Positions 54,306 through 62,890 are shown, counted from the first letter of the stretch. The stretch: DNA of 64,000 nucleotides from Promethearchaeota archaeon (GCA_030605085.1 JAUWBH010000001.1:39175-103174), one strand, 5' to 3'. Notes: a model not told the origin generated them from the letters alone. Program-made: numbers and translations.

Positions 54306-54415
54306 TGCAGGAGGTGGGATTTGAACCCACGAAGACCTATGTCATTCTCCCTGAGATGCATATCTCAGTCTAGAGCCTCAGTCTAGCGCCGTAGACCAGG
54401 CTTGGCAACTCCTGC
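54306..54415 (-). tRNA. tRNA-Leu(GAG) with a 25-nt intron beside the variable arm
   Basis: Acceptor GCAGGAG pairs with CTCCTGC, and A73 follows; CCA is not encoded. D arm GCC...GGC, anticodon stem CTAGA/TCTAG with loop CTGAGGC (anticodon GAG, leucine), T arm GTGGG TTCAAAT CCCAC. Removing the predicted intron (54345-54369) leaves an 85-base tRNA with a 14-base class II variable arm (TGAC ATAG GTCTTC), right for leucine. With the intron included it is 110 bases. Confidence 0.92.
54345..54369 (-). other. non-canonical intron in tRNA-Leu, between positions 43 and 44
   Basis: BHB fold on the RNA strand: exon CUCU pairs with intron GGAG (one wobble), 3-nt bulges AGA and AAU lie on either side, and an intron hairpin has a 7-bp stem CUGAGAU/AUCUCAG with loop AUGC. 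Cutting after the second base of each bulge gives the 25-nt intron and a normal tRNA. Confidence 0.8.
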
Positions 54416-54560
54416 AACAATAAATTCAAAAATAAATTTTAAAATCTTTGATATTGATTTAATAAGATAATATATTGAATTTTTAAAATTTTTTTAGTTT
54501 ATTATCGTTAGTTATAAAAATAACATTTAAAATAACAAAATAATAATCAATAGACCAACA

Positions 54561-54737
54561 ATGGTTTCCAGAAGCACAAAAAGAATGTTTATTAATTCAC
54601 TTTCTAACGATTTAGAAAGACAACTATTAGAACAATTACAAAATATCAAAAAAATGCAGCTTCAGAGGACTTTCAAGAAGGTAAAAGTTCTTTTTTTTAA
54701 GCGGAGATTACAAATTTCAAGGGAAAATAGAGATTAG
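54561..54737 (+). CDS. small basic protein (58 aa)
   Basis: ATG at 54561 opens a 58-codon frame (MVSRSTKRMFINSLSNDLER, then QLLEQLQNIKKMQLQR, ending SRENRD). It is basic and helical with coiled-coil potential in the middle. It lies alone between tRNA-Leu and the roadblock-GTPase gene. Plausible but unrecognised; no clear ribosome binding site. Confidence 0.4.
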   Translation: MVSRSTKRMFINSLSNDLERQLLEQLQNIKKMQLQRTFKKVKVLFFKRRLQISRENRD

Positions 54738-54823
54738 AATAATAAAAATTTAAATCTGAGAAATTTATCTTATTATTTAACTTGAATGTTAATTATATAA
54801 CAATAAATTAAAGGTAAAAATTC

Positions 54824-55840
54824 GTGTCTATTGATAGAAATAAACTTGACGCTTTACTTAAGTGGTATAGACAAGAAATTGGAAAAGATTTAATTGCGGC
54901 CATAATTGTAAATCGAGAGGGATTGGTAATTGAAGCACTTGCCAGTTCTGAAGAAAAATCAATCGACGAGGAGATCGTTGGGGGAGTTAGTGCGCTCGTT
55001 GAGCCTGTTCTCAACAGAATTACGCAAGAGTTTAGTTCAGGAGCTTTTGGAACAGGTACTTTTGACACAGAAGAATACCGATTGATTTTCTGTGAGGCTG
55101 GACCTGAGGCGATTTTTGTTACTGTTCTTGACGCGATGGGGATGGTCGATCCTGTATTTCCATATGCTTATTTAGCAGCTGAAAAAATCACCCGTATATT
55201 TGATGGTCGTAGTGTAAGTCCGGTAATTCCCAAAATAATAACTGATCCGCAAGATTTTCAAAAAATTGAACGAAAAGTAGATAAAATACAAAGAATTAAA
55301 GTTCAATCAGGTGAATACGCTTATAAATTAATTTTAGGAGGCGATGGCGCTGTAGGAAAGACAAGCATGGCACATCGTTTCGTAGAGGACGCATTTGAAT
55401 CGGATTATCTCTCCACAATCGGTACATCTATAATGAAAAAGGAATGTGAATTCTCTGAGCTTGAATCTAAGGTACGATTTGTAATTTGGGACTTGGCAGG
55501 GCAGTCTCAATTCGCTAGAGTGCGTCAATCTTATGTAGCAAATGCAGAGGCAGGTATTTTAGTTTTTGATGTGACACGGCGAGAAACTTACGATAATATA
55601 AAGCAATGGCACAAAGAAATTTTGAAATTCACAGACGAAATTGTTTTAATTTTAGTTGGAAATAAAATTGATCTATCAGATTCAAGAGTAGTTTCTAAAG
55701 AAGATGGTGAAGTTTTAGCTCAACAATTGGGCTTAAGTTACATAGAATCTTCAGCAAAAACCGGCGAGAATATTGAAGAAGCATTTAGAATGATCGCATT
55801 ACAAATTTTAAAAATATTTATTTATACAGAAGAAGTATAA
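54824..55840 (+). CDS. roadblock/LC7 domain fused to a Ras/Rab-like small GTPase
   Basis: 338 residues from a GTG start. Residues 1-125 form a roadblock/LC7 domain (LIAAIIVNREGLVIEALASS, EEIVGGVSALVEPVLNRI, YRLIFCEAG). A linker with KVDKIQRIKVQ leads to a GTPase domain: G1 GGDGAVGKTS at 172-181, G2 threonine near 198-201 (TIGTS), G3 WDLAGQ at 222-227, G4 NKID at 280-283, G5 SSAKT at 309-313. All nucleotide-binding motifs are intact. There is no C-terminal cysteine for prenylation. In eukaryotes, roadblock proteins act as GTPase regulators and scaffolds (Ragulator, MglB); here both are in one chain. The 3' end lies 9 bases from tRNA-Thr. Confidence 0.93.
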   Translation: MSIDRNKLDALLKWYRQEIGKDLIAAIIVNREGLVIEALASSEEKSIDEEIVGGVSALVEPVLNRITQEFSSGAFGTGTFDTEEYRLIFCEAGPEAIFVTVLDAMGMVDPVFPYAYLAAEKITRIFDGRSVSPVIPKIITDPQDFQKIERKVDKIQRIKVQSGEYAYKLILGGDGAVGKTSMAHRFVEDAFESDYLSTIGTSIMKKECEFSELESKVRFVIWDLAGQSQFARVRQSYVANAEAGILVFDVTRRETYDNIKQWHKEILKFTDEIVLILVGNKIDLSDSRVVSKEDGEVLAQQLGLSYIESSAKTGENIEEAFRMIALQILKIFIYTEEV

Positions 55841-55862
55841 TATAAAAGAGCCTCTGGGGGGA

Positions 55863-55894
55863 TATTCAGCGTGTTTGGAATTCAAACACTACCA
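55863..55894 (-). other. tRNA-Thr intron 2, in the T loop (59/60)
   Basis: BHB fold: exon UUCA (54-57) pairs with intron UGAA, bulges are AUU and UAU, and the intron hairpin has a 7-bp stem GUGUUUG/CAAACAC. The last 27 bases of the intron are identical to those of the tRNA-Lys intron at 57265-57291. Confidence 0.8.
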
Positions 55895-55925
55895 ATTGAA
55901 CCCCCGACCTACAGATTACGAATCT

Positions 55926-55955
55926 TTAGCATCCTCAATAATGTTCAAAAAGAAT
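55926..55955 (-). other. tRNA-Thr intron 1, in the anticodon stem (28/29)
   Basis: BHB fold: exon AGCA pairs perfectly with intron UGCU, bulges are ACA and AAA, and the intron hairpin begins UUCUU/GAGGA with two wobbles. Cutting after the second bulge base gives 30 nt. A one-base slide to 29/30 gives the same mature sequence. Confidence 0.75.
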
Positions 55956-56035
55956 GTTGCTATACCGCTAAGCCACAGAGGCAAAAAATATAACTTATTA
56001 ATTATAAATTATAAAGGAATTTTAAATTTTTTCTA

Positions 56036-57067
56036 ATGAATAATAAACTTCAGATAGGAAATCTCGGAGAAAATAGATTAATAAAAATCATTGAAAAATT
56101 GGTTTTAAAAGAAACTGGTAAAGTATTATTAAGAGACGATTCTTTTTTTTTTTATCTAAAGGATAAAAATTCAGATGATAAACTAGTTTTAAATTCAGAT
56201 ATGTTAGTTTCTACAACTGACGTTCCACCTCACATGAATTACTTTCAAATTGGACGAAAAGCCGTTCTTATGAATTTAAGTGATTTAATAGTAAAAGGTG
56301 TTAAACCAAGAGGGATTATTATTTCCTTAGGATTATTTAAAGACATGCTAGTAAGTAATTTTAAAGAATTAATAATGGGCATTGTTGATTATTGTATTAA
56401 ATGGAATTTAGATTATGTTGGTGGCGACCTTAACGAAACAAAAGAATTAATTATTAATCCCACTGTGTTTGGCTTTGGAAACCATTCAAAAATAATTTAC
56501 AGGAATGGTTTAAACTCAGGTGATTTTTTAATAGCGAATGGAAAATTTGGGTTAACAGGAGTAGGATTTGATATATTATTGAATGAAAAAGGTGACTACA
56601 ACAGCCATCATTCTTATAGAAGATCAATTATGAGCGTTCTAGAACCTAACGATTTGGGTCTGGAAGCATTTATTTTAACTAAGAATAATTTTGCCATGGC
56701 AAGTATAGACTCCTCTGATGGTTTAGCAAAATCCTTAATGGATTTGATAGATTCAAATCCAAATAAAAATGTTGGGTTCGAAATTAATTTTGACGAAGAA
56801 TTAATAGATAAGGAAGCGCGGAATTATTCTGTAGAATTTGATTTTCCTTTAGAAAACTTAATTTTCGTTGGTGGAGAGGAATTTATTCATTTATTTACAG
56901 TTGATCCAAGAAACTTTGACTCTGCATTAAAAGCAATTCAAGCTAAAAAAGGAAAGATCTTTAAGATCGGAAGAGTAATACCTGACAAAAAAATCTTTGT
57001 TGTAAAAGATGAAAAAAATATTGAATTAAAAAGTTTTGGATATGAACATTTCCGAAAAGATTCTTGA
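56036..57067 (+). CDS. thiL: thiamine-monophosphate kinase, ThiL-like
   Basis: 343 residues, AIR-synthase-like fold. Family blocks include GRKAVLMNLSDLIVKGVKPR (AxNxSDxxAxG), YVGGDLNETKEL (GGD with magnesium/ATP ligands), SIDSSDGLAKSL (SxDxSDGL), and VGGEEFIHLF near the end (GxEDxxL type). ThiL phosphorylates thiamine monophosphate to the pyrophosphate cofactor. The N-terminal GDDAA motif of many ThiL proteins reads LLRDDSFFF, so the first aspartate motif is partly changed. It stands alone between two tRNA genes. Confidence 0.85.
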   Translation: MNNKLQIGNLGENRLIKIIEKLVLKETGKVLLRDDSFFFYLKDKNSDDKLVLNSDMLVSTTDVPPHMNYFQIGRKAVLMNLSDLIVKGVKPRGIIISLGLFKDMLVSNFKELIMGIVDYCIKWNLDYVGGDLNETKELIINPTVFGFGNHSKIIYRNGLNSGDFLIANGKFGLTGVGFDILLNEKGDYNSHHSYRRSIMSVLEPNDLGLEAFILTKNNFAMASIDSSDGLAKSLMDLIDSNPNKNVGFEINFDEELIDKEARNYSVEFDFPLENLIFVGGEEFIHLFTVDPRNFDSALKAIQAKKGKIFKIGRVIPDKKIFVVKDEKNIELKSFGYEHFRKDS

Positions 57068-57201
57068 ATATAACGCTTTATATTAAAGATTTTAAAGATT
57101 ACGGTATTCAGACTATACTAAATAAAATTTTTATATTAGTGTGGATTTATTTAATTAGTTTTAAATTAAAAGTAAAAAAAATAAAATTTATTATTAATCT
57201 C

Positions 57202-57305
57202 GGGCTATTGGCGCAGGCAGGTAGCGCAGCAGGCTTTTAACCTGACGGTCAGGGGTTCAATAATGTGTTTGAATTCCAAACACGCTGAATATCCCCTATA
57301 GCCCG
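57202..57305 (+). tRNA. tRNA-Lys(UUU) with a T-loop intron
   Basis: Acceptor GGGCTAT pairs with ATAGCCC, discriminator G73. D arm GCGC...GCGC; anticodon loop CTTTTAA (UUU, lysine); T stem AGGGG/CCCCT. The 27-43 position is a G-A mismatch. Removing the intron 57262-57291 gives a 74-base tRNA with T loop TTCAATT. No CCA is encoded. Confidence 0.92.
57262..57291 (+). other. tRNA-Lys intron in the T loop (59/60), twin of the tRNA-Thr intron
   Basis: 30 nt. Exon UUCA pairs with intron UGAA; bulges AUA and UAU; hairpin stem GUGUUUG/CAAACAC. Its last 27 bases (57265-57291) are identical to those of tRNA-Thr intron 2, and the flanking T-loop bases are the same. Confidence 0.82.
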
Positions 57306-57397
57306 TATTTATTTATCATTTTTTCTTTAATATTTTTAAGATATTTTTAATTATACTATGATTTATTAACCATAACAAATCTCTCCAAATTAATAAT

Positions 57398-58399
57398 ATG
57401 AACACTCTAGAATTTAAATTACCCACTGACCAACCAGAACAATTATTAGTGAAATCACAGGATAATACAAATCCAGATTTCGGATGTGAACCAGAAAAGA
57501 GAGATATTGAAAAGCTCTTACAGTATGGAGTAATTAATCTCGACAAACCAAGTGGACCAACGAGTCACGAGGTTTCTTCGTGGGTGGGAAAAATATTAGG
57601 AATTCAAAATGTTGGTCATGGAGGTACTTTAGATCCTAAAGTAACTGGAGTTTTACCCTGTGCTCTTGGTAAGGCCACTCGAGTTTTATCAGCCCTTTTA
57701 TCTGCTGGAAAAGAGTATGTATGTGCCATGTTTTTACATTCTCCACAACCACAGAAAAAAATAGAATCAATTTTTAGAATATTCACAGGAAAACTCTATC
57801 AAAGACCGCCTATTAAGTCCTCTGTAGCTAGAAAATTAAGAATACGGAACATTTACTATAACAACATATTAGAAATAAACGAACATCGTGTTTTATTTAG
57901 AGTTGGGTGTGAGGCCGGAACTTACATTCGAAAATTGTGTTTTGACATAGGTGAAGCACTCTGTTCAGGAGCCCATATGTTAGAATTGAGGAGAACCAGA
58001 GTAGGGAATTTTAGAGAAGATAATAATTTAATTACACTTCAAAATTTAAAAGACGCATTAACAATTTATCAATTAGAGGGTGAAACCCATTATTTAAAAA
58101 GATTAATCTTTCCAATGGAGAAAATGGTTGAACATTTATCAAAACTTTATGTAAGAGACACTGCTGTTGATGCATTATGTCATGGTGCTGATCTTGCAGC
58201 TGCAGGATGTTGCTATATTGATGCTAGGGTAGAAAAAGACGACCAAGTTGCATTGATGACCTTAAAAAAAGAACTAATTGGATTTGGCATTGCAAAGAAA
58301 AATGCAATGAATATTAATAGAGCAAAATCAGGTATAATGGTCAAGACAAGTAAAGTTTTTATGGAGAGAGGAACATATCCTCGATGGAATAAAAAATAA
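57398..58399 (+). CDS. cbf5: Cbf5/TruB-type tRNA/rRNA pseudouridine synthase
   Basis: 333 residues. VINLDKPSGPTSHEVSSWVG and the catalytic D79 in HGGTLDPKVTGVLP are the TruB/Cbf5 hallmarks, with YLKRLIFPMEKMV at the start of the C-terminal PUA domain (about 246-325; DALCHGADLAAAG). The PUA domain and length mark Cbf5, the catalytic subunit of box H/ACA RNPs. In several Crenarchaeota the cbf5 mRNA carries a BHB intron; this copy is uninterrupted. It follows tRNA-Lys on the plus strand and starts a cluster with a methyltransferase and RNA polymerase genes. Confidence 0.96.
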   Translation: MNTLEFKLPTDQPEQLLVKSQDNTNPDFGCEPEKRDIEKLLQYGVINLDKPSGPTSHEVSSWVGKILGIQNVGHGGTLDPKVTGVLPCALGKATRVLSALLSAGKEYVCAMFLHSPQPQKKIESIFRIFTGKLYQRPPIKSSVARKLRIRNIYYNNILEINEHRVLFRVGCEAGTYIRKLCFDIGEALCSGAHMLELRRTRVGNFREDNNLITLQNLKDALTIYQLEGETHYLKRLIFPMEKMVEHLSKLYVRDTAVDALCHGADLAAAGCCYIDARVEKDDQVALMTLKKELIGFGIAKKNAMNINRAKSGIMVKTSKVFMERGTYPRWNKK

Positions 58400-58423
58400 C
58401 AGAAAATTAGAATTTCAACAAAA

Positions 58424-59059
58424 ATGGAACGAAATAACTCTCATTATTATTCAAAATTTCCTAAAAGCAATGTAAAAATATATACCATTTCAGAAAGTTT
58501 GAGAAGGCATCTTTACTTCTTTAAAACGTTACCGGGAGTTTTTTCTTTTAAAAAATTAGATTTGGGTACAAAAGTCTTTATCGAATATATGAAAATTCCA
58601 AAAGGCAAGCCAAGTGTTTTACTTGATTTAGGATGCGGTTATGGAGTTATAGGTATAATTTTAGGATATGAATCACCTAAAAGTAAGGTTTATTTCATAG
58701 ATATAAATAACCGAGCAGTATGGTGTGCTAAAGAAAATATAAAATTAAATTTAACTGAGTATAAAAAAAGAATTATAGTATTACAGGGGAATTACCTAGA
58801 ACCTATTAAAAAAAAGAATTTAAAATTTGACGGAATTTACATGAATCCACCCTTACGACAGGGAAGGGAGGAATTTATTGAACTTATCAAGGAGGTTCCA
58901 AATAATTTAAATAAAAATGGATTTTTTCAGTTTGTAATTAAGAAAAAAATGGGTGCTCCCTTTATTTTAAAGTATTTTAGAAATTTATTTCCAGATAAAA
59001 AAATAGAGATATTATGCAAAAGAAGTGGATATTGGGTTTTTAATTGTTGTTTTGATTAA
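58424..59059 (+). CDS. RsmC-like small-domain methyltransferase (211 aa)
   Basis: SAM-dependent class I fold: VLLDLGCGYGVIGIILGYE (motif I), YFIDINNRAV, then DGIYMNPPLRQGREEFIEL, with NPP the catalytic-type motif of N-methyltransferases acting on guanine or adenine. The N-terminus HYYSKFPKS and the block FKKLDLGTKVF resemble RsmC-type rRNA m2G methyltransferases. It probably modifies rRNA or tRNA. It lies 24 bases after cbf5, likely in one transcript. Confidence 0.85.
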   Translation: MERNNSHYYSKFPKSNVKIYTISESLRRHLYFFKTLPGVFSFKKLDLGTKVFIEYMKIPKGKPSVLLDLGCGYGVIGIILGYESPKSKVYFIDINNRAVWCAKENIKLNLTEYKKRIIVLQGNYLEPIKKKNLKFDGIYMNPPLRQGREEFIELIKEVPNNLNKNGFFQFVIKKKMGAPFILKYFRNLFPDKKIEILCKRSGYWVFNCCFD

Positions 59060-59172
59060 TATCTTTTTTAATTGTCAATAAAAAAAAATCAAACAAGATT
59101 AAAAATAGTAAAATTTTTTTAGAATTTTTACTTACTTAGTATATAGACTTGAGATTTTAGAGGATTTAATTT

Positions 59173-59430
59173 TTGACCAAGAAAAAAGATATAGATATCT
59201 TGCGTCACCAATTGGTACCAAAACATATCCTTTTAACGAAGAAAGAAACGCAAGAGCTCTTAGATAAATATAAAATAAATGTTATTGATCTTCCACAAAT
59301 ATTTGAAAAAGATCCGGTCGCAATCGCGATTGGAGCAAAGGAGGGAGATGTTGTTATGATTCTACGCGAATCTAATACAACCGTTAAATCTATAAGCTAT
59401 TATCGATATGTTAAAAAAGAAAAAGTATAG
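59173..59430 (+). CDS. rpo5: RNA polymerase subunit Rpo5 (H, RPB5 C-terminal domain)
   Basis: 85 residues from a TTG start. LRHQLVPKHILLTKKETQEL and IFEKDPVAIAIGAKEGDVVM are the RPB5 C-terminal domain, and the protein ends YYRYVKKEKV, as in archaeal RpoH. It assembles at the downstream jaw of RNA polymerase. It precedes rpo2 by 44 bases, the standard archaeal order. A TATA-like TTAGTATATAG lies near 59136-59146. Confidence 0.96.
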   Translation: MTKKKDIDILRHQLVPKHILLTKKETQELLDKYKINVIDLPQIFEKDPVAIAIGAKEGDVVMILRESNTTVKSISYYRYVKKEKV

Positions 59431-59474
59431 TATAATTTCTTTTTATTTAAATTAAAGAGAATAATGAAGGTATT

Positions 59475-62400
59475 ATGACAGAATTTTTAAATAATGAAGA
59501 TAAATGGGTTATTTTGAAAAGTCTTTTTGATGAAAAGGGACTAGTTCGCCAACATTTAGATTCTTATAACGATTTTATTGAAAATGAGATGCAAGAAATT
59601 GTTAGCGAGTCGGGTGAAGTAGTTCCAGATATCCCTGGATTTAAAATAAAATTTGGTAAAATTATAATTGGTCGTCCAAAAGTACGAGAAGCTGATGGAG
59701 CTACGATGGAGATTACGCCTATTGAAGCAAGAATCAGAGAGTTGAGTTATGCTGCAGATATTACTTTAGAAATGACGCCTATTACGATAGATGAACGAAC
59801 TCAAAAAGAAGAAGCTGAAGAAATTCTTGATATTTATATAGGAAAGATTCCTATTATGTTAAAAAGTTGTAGGTGCCCTTTAGAAAGTTTATCAGAACAA
59901 GAATTAATAAATCGCGGTGAAGATCCCTTAGATCCTGGTGGTTATTTCATAATAAATGGTACAGAACGAGTGCTTGTTACTCAAGAAGATTTAGCCCCCA
60001 ATAGAATTTTAGCAGAAGAGGCGAGCAAAAGTTCGAGTGCGACTCATCAGGCAAAAGTGTTCTCAACTAGAAGTGGATTTAGAGCACCTGTTACAATTGA
60101 AAGAAAAAAAGATGGAAATTTAAGAGTTTCGTTTCCATCCGTTCCGGGCAAAATTCCATTGGCCATTCTCATGCGTGCCTTAGGTTTACATTCTGATAAA
60201 GAAATTTTTGAAGCCATATCAGAAAATCCAGAAATACAAAAAGAATTGATTCCTGTAATAGATGTGGCTACGGAAATCCAAGTTTTAAAAGACCCTGAGA
60301 AATCACAACAAAATGCCCTTGATTACATCGGTAAACGCGTTGCCATTGGTCAGACAAAAGATTATCGTATTAGAAGGGCTCTCCAAGTATTAGATCGATA
60401 TCTTTTACCACATATCGGAAACAATGAAGAAGATAGAATTAAAAAAGCATATTATTTGGGACAAATGGCACAAAAAGTTATGGAACTTGCCTTAGGGTAT
60501 AGAGATCCCGACGATAAGGACCATTATGCAAATAAACGATTAAAGTTAGCCGGGGAGTTGTTTACTTCCCTGTTTAGAGTGGCTTTTTTAAACCTAGTAA
60601 AAGATATTAAGTATCAATTGGAACGGACAGCCGTAAGAGGGAGGGCGCCAAATATAAAAACTGCTGTAAGAGCTGATGTAATTACAGAAAGAATTAGACA
60701 TGCTTTAGCGACTGGGAATTGGGTTGGAGGCAAAGCAGGAGTTAGTCAATTGCTAAATAGAACAAATCATGTGGGAACATTAAGTCATTTAAGGAGGGTT
60801 ATATCGCCTCTGAGTCGAAGTCAACCTCATTTTGAAGCCAGAGATTTACATCCAACTCAATGGGGTAAAATTTGTCCCGCAGAAACTCCTGAAGGTCCTA
60901 ATTGTGGTTTGGTTAAAAATCTTGGATTAACATCAATAATATCGGTTGGAACTGAAGAAAGAATCCTTGAAAATATTTTAATCGATATAGGAGTAATTCC
61001 AATAAATGAAGTAAAAAACATTAAAGGCGATAAGGTTAAAGTGTTTTTAAATGGTAAATTAATAGGGATTCATCAGCAATACAACTCATTTATTCGTGAA
61101 TTCAGAGAAAAACGAAGGAATGGAGAAATTGGTCATCACGTAAATTTAGGATATTATCACGATTCTAAAGAGATACAAATAAATTGCGACGCTGGAAGAG
61201 CTACTAGACCACTTTTAGTAATAAAGAATAAAAATTTACTAATTACGAAAGAAGATGTTGAAAAGATTACACAAAACAAATATTCATGGTCAGATTTGAT
61301 TGACAAAGGAGTAATTGAATACTTAGATGCTGAGGAAGAAGAGAATGCGTATATCGCTATGTTTGAAGAGGATATTACATCTGAACATACACATCTAGAA
61401 ATATCTCCTGCTGCAATACTAGGAATTTGTGCATCTATTATCCCTTTTCCCGAACATAATCAATCGCCGAGAAATACATACGAAGCTGGAATGGTCAAAC
61501 AAGCATTAGGATTGTTTGCCGCAAATATGCATTTAAGACTAGATACAAGAGGACATACATTGCATTATCCCCAAAAACCTTTAGTGAAAACAAGTCCAAT
61601 GGAAATTGTAGGATTTAACAAAAGACCTGCTGGTCAAAATTTTGTTGTAGCAATGATGAGTTTTGAGGGATTCAATATTGAAGATGCCATAATTATTAAT
61701 AAAGCATCAATAGAACGTGGTCTTGCACGAAGCCACTTTTTTAGAACTTACGACGCTGAAGAGAGAAAATATCCGGGTGGTGAAGTTGATAAATTCGAAA
61801 TTCCAGAAAGAGGCGTAAGAGGTTTTAAGTCAGCTGAATCGTATCGTTTATTATCAGAAAAGGATGGAATAATTGAACCTGAAACCCAAGTTAATGGAGG
61901 AGATGTGCTTATTGGGCGTACTTCCCCACCAAGATTTATTAAATCGTACGAAGAATTTGAACTTATGCAACCTAATAGACGTGAAACATCGAAAAATATG
62001 AGACATAATGAAAAAGGAATTGTTGATACAGTCATTATCTCAGAAACAGTTGACGGAAACAAATTAGTGAAAATTAAAGTTAGAGATTTAAGGATACCTG
62101 AATTAGGAGACAAATTTTCTTCTCGGCATGGACAAAAAGGCGTGCTTGGTTTAGTTCAACCAGCTGAAGATATGCCTTTTACAGCAACCGGTGTAATCCC
62201 AGATATCATTGTGAATCCACACGCTATGCCTTCGAGAATGACATTAGGACAATTATTTGAAGGGATAAGCGGCAAAATAGCATGTAATTCGGGAAAGCTA
62301 GGTGATGCTACAGCATTCGAATGGAAGGATATAACTAAATTACAAGAACAATTGGTAAACGCAGGATTTGAATTTAATGGAAGAGAAATTATGTATAATG

Positions 62401-62843
62401 GAATTACTGGAGATAAATATGAGGCAGGAATCTATTGCGCTCCAATTTATTATCAAAAATTGTATCACTTAGTTGCTGATAAATTACACGCTAGAGCTAG
62501 AGGTCCGGTACAAATTTTAACAAGACAACCCACGGAAGGACGAGCACGAGAGGGAGGGTTAAGATTTGGAGAAATGGAGCGTGACTGCCTTGTGGGGCAT
62601 GGAAGCGCCTTGTTGTTAAAGGAAAGATTATTAGATGAATCCGATCGAACGGTAGTTTTAGTTTGTGAAAAATGTGGCCTATTAGCGGTTTACGATCGAA
62701 ACAGAGACAAACGCTATTGTCCAGTATGTGGAGAAGGAACAAATATTTCAAAAGTTGTTTGTTCTTACGCGTTTAAATTGCTTCTTCAAGAGATGATGAG
62801 CCTTGGATTAGCCCCAAGATTGAAGCTTAAAGAAAAAATATAG
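59475..62843 (+). CDS. rpo2: RNA polymerase subunit Rpo2 (B, undivided)
   Basis: 1122 residues, so B' and B'' are fused, as in Asgard, TACK archaea and eukaryotes but unlike many methanogens. Key segments: YFIINGTERVLVTQEDLAPN near 155-175, AVRGRAPNIKTAVRADVITE, RDLHPTQWGKICPAETPEGP with CGLVKNL, MMSFEGFNIEDAIIINKASI, GDKFSSRHGQKGVLGLV, and a C-terminal zinc ribbon CEKCGLL with CPVCG. It forms one side of the catalytic cleft. In most archaea rpoA1 follows directly; here a small minus-strand gene does. Confidence 0.98.
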   Translation: MTEFLNNEDKWVILKSLFDEKGLVRQHLDSYNDFIENEMQEIVSESGEVVPDIPGFKIKFGKIIIGRPKVREADGATMEITPIEARIRELSYAADITLEMTPITIDERTQKEEAEEILDIYIGKIPIMLKSCRCPLESLSEQELINRGEDPLDPGGYFIINGTERVLVTQEDLAPNRILAEEASKSSSATHQAKVFSTRSGFRAPVTIERKKDGNLRVSFPSVPGKIPLAILMRALGLHSDKEIFEAISENPEIQKELIPVIDVATEIQVLKDPEKSQQNALDYIGKRVAIGQTKDYRIRRALQVLDRYLLPHIGNNEEDRIKKAYYLGQMAQKVMELALGYRDPDDKDHYANKRLKLAGELFTSLFRVAFLNLVKDIKYQLERTAVRGRAPNIKTAVRADVITERIRHALATGNWVGGKAGVSQLLNRTNHVGTLSHLRRVISPLSRSQPHFEARDLHPTQWGKICPAETPEGPNCGLVKNLGLTSIISVGTEERILENILIDIGVIPINEVKNIKGDKVKVFLNGKLIGIHQQYNSFIREFREKRRNGEIGHHVNLGYYHDSKEIQINCDAGRATRPLLVIKNKNLLITKEDVEKITQNKYSWSDLIDKGVIEYLDAEEEENAYIAMFEEDITSEHTHLEISPAAILGICASIIPFPEHNQSPRNTYEAGMVKQALGLFAANMHLRLDTRGHTLHYPQKPLVKTSPMEIVGFNKRPAGQNFVVAMMSFEGFNIEDAIIINKASIERGLARSHFFRTYDAEERKYPGGEVDKFEIPERGVRGFKSAESYRLLSEKDGIIEPETQVNGGDVLIGRTSPPRFIKSYEEFELMQPNRRETSKNMRHNEKGIVDTVIISETVDGNKLVKIKVRDLRIPELGDKFSSRHGQKGVLGLVQPAEDMPFTATGVIPDIIVNPHAMPSRMTLGQLFEGISGKIACNSGKLGDATAFEWKDITKLQEQLVNAGFEFNGREIMYNGITGDKYEAGIYCAPIYYQKLYHLVADKLHARARGPVQILTRQPTEGRAREGGLRFGEMERDCLVGHGSALLLKERLLDESDRTVVLVCEKCGLLAVYDRNRDKRYCPVCGEGTNISKVVCSYAFKLLLQEMMSLGLAPRLKLKEKI

Positions 62844-62890
62844 ATTTAAAACATTATATTTAATCTTTTTTTTAATTGACGGAATATACT

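Larger units (their letters stand above)
55849..55982 (-). tRNA. tRNA-Thr(CGU) with two introns
   Basis: Acceptor GCCTCTG pairs with CAGAGGC, discriminator U73. D arm GCTT...TAGC; anticodon loop TTCGTAA (CGU, threonine); variable loop AGGTC; T stem GGGGG/CCCCC. Intron 1 (55926-55955, 30 nt) splits the 5' anticodon strand, and intron 2 (55863-55894, 32 nt) splits the T loop. Removing both yields a 72-base tRNA with anticodon stem ACAGA/TCTGT and T loop TTCAATT. Nothing else in the stretch matches so completely. Confidence 0.9.

Noticed and set aside
61748..62113. Minus-strand 121-codon frame inside rpo2
   Set aside because: It is an antisense shadow of rpo2 with no motif of its own.
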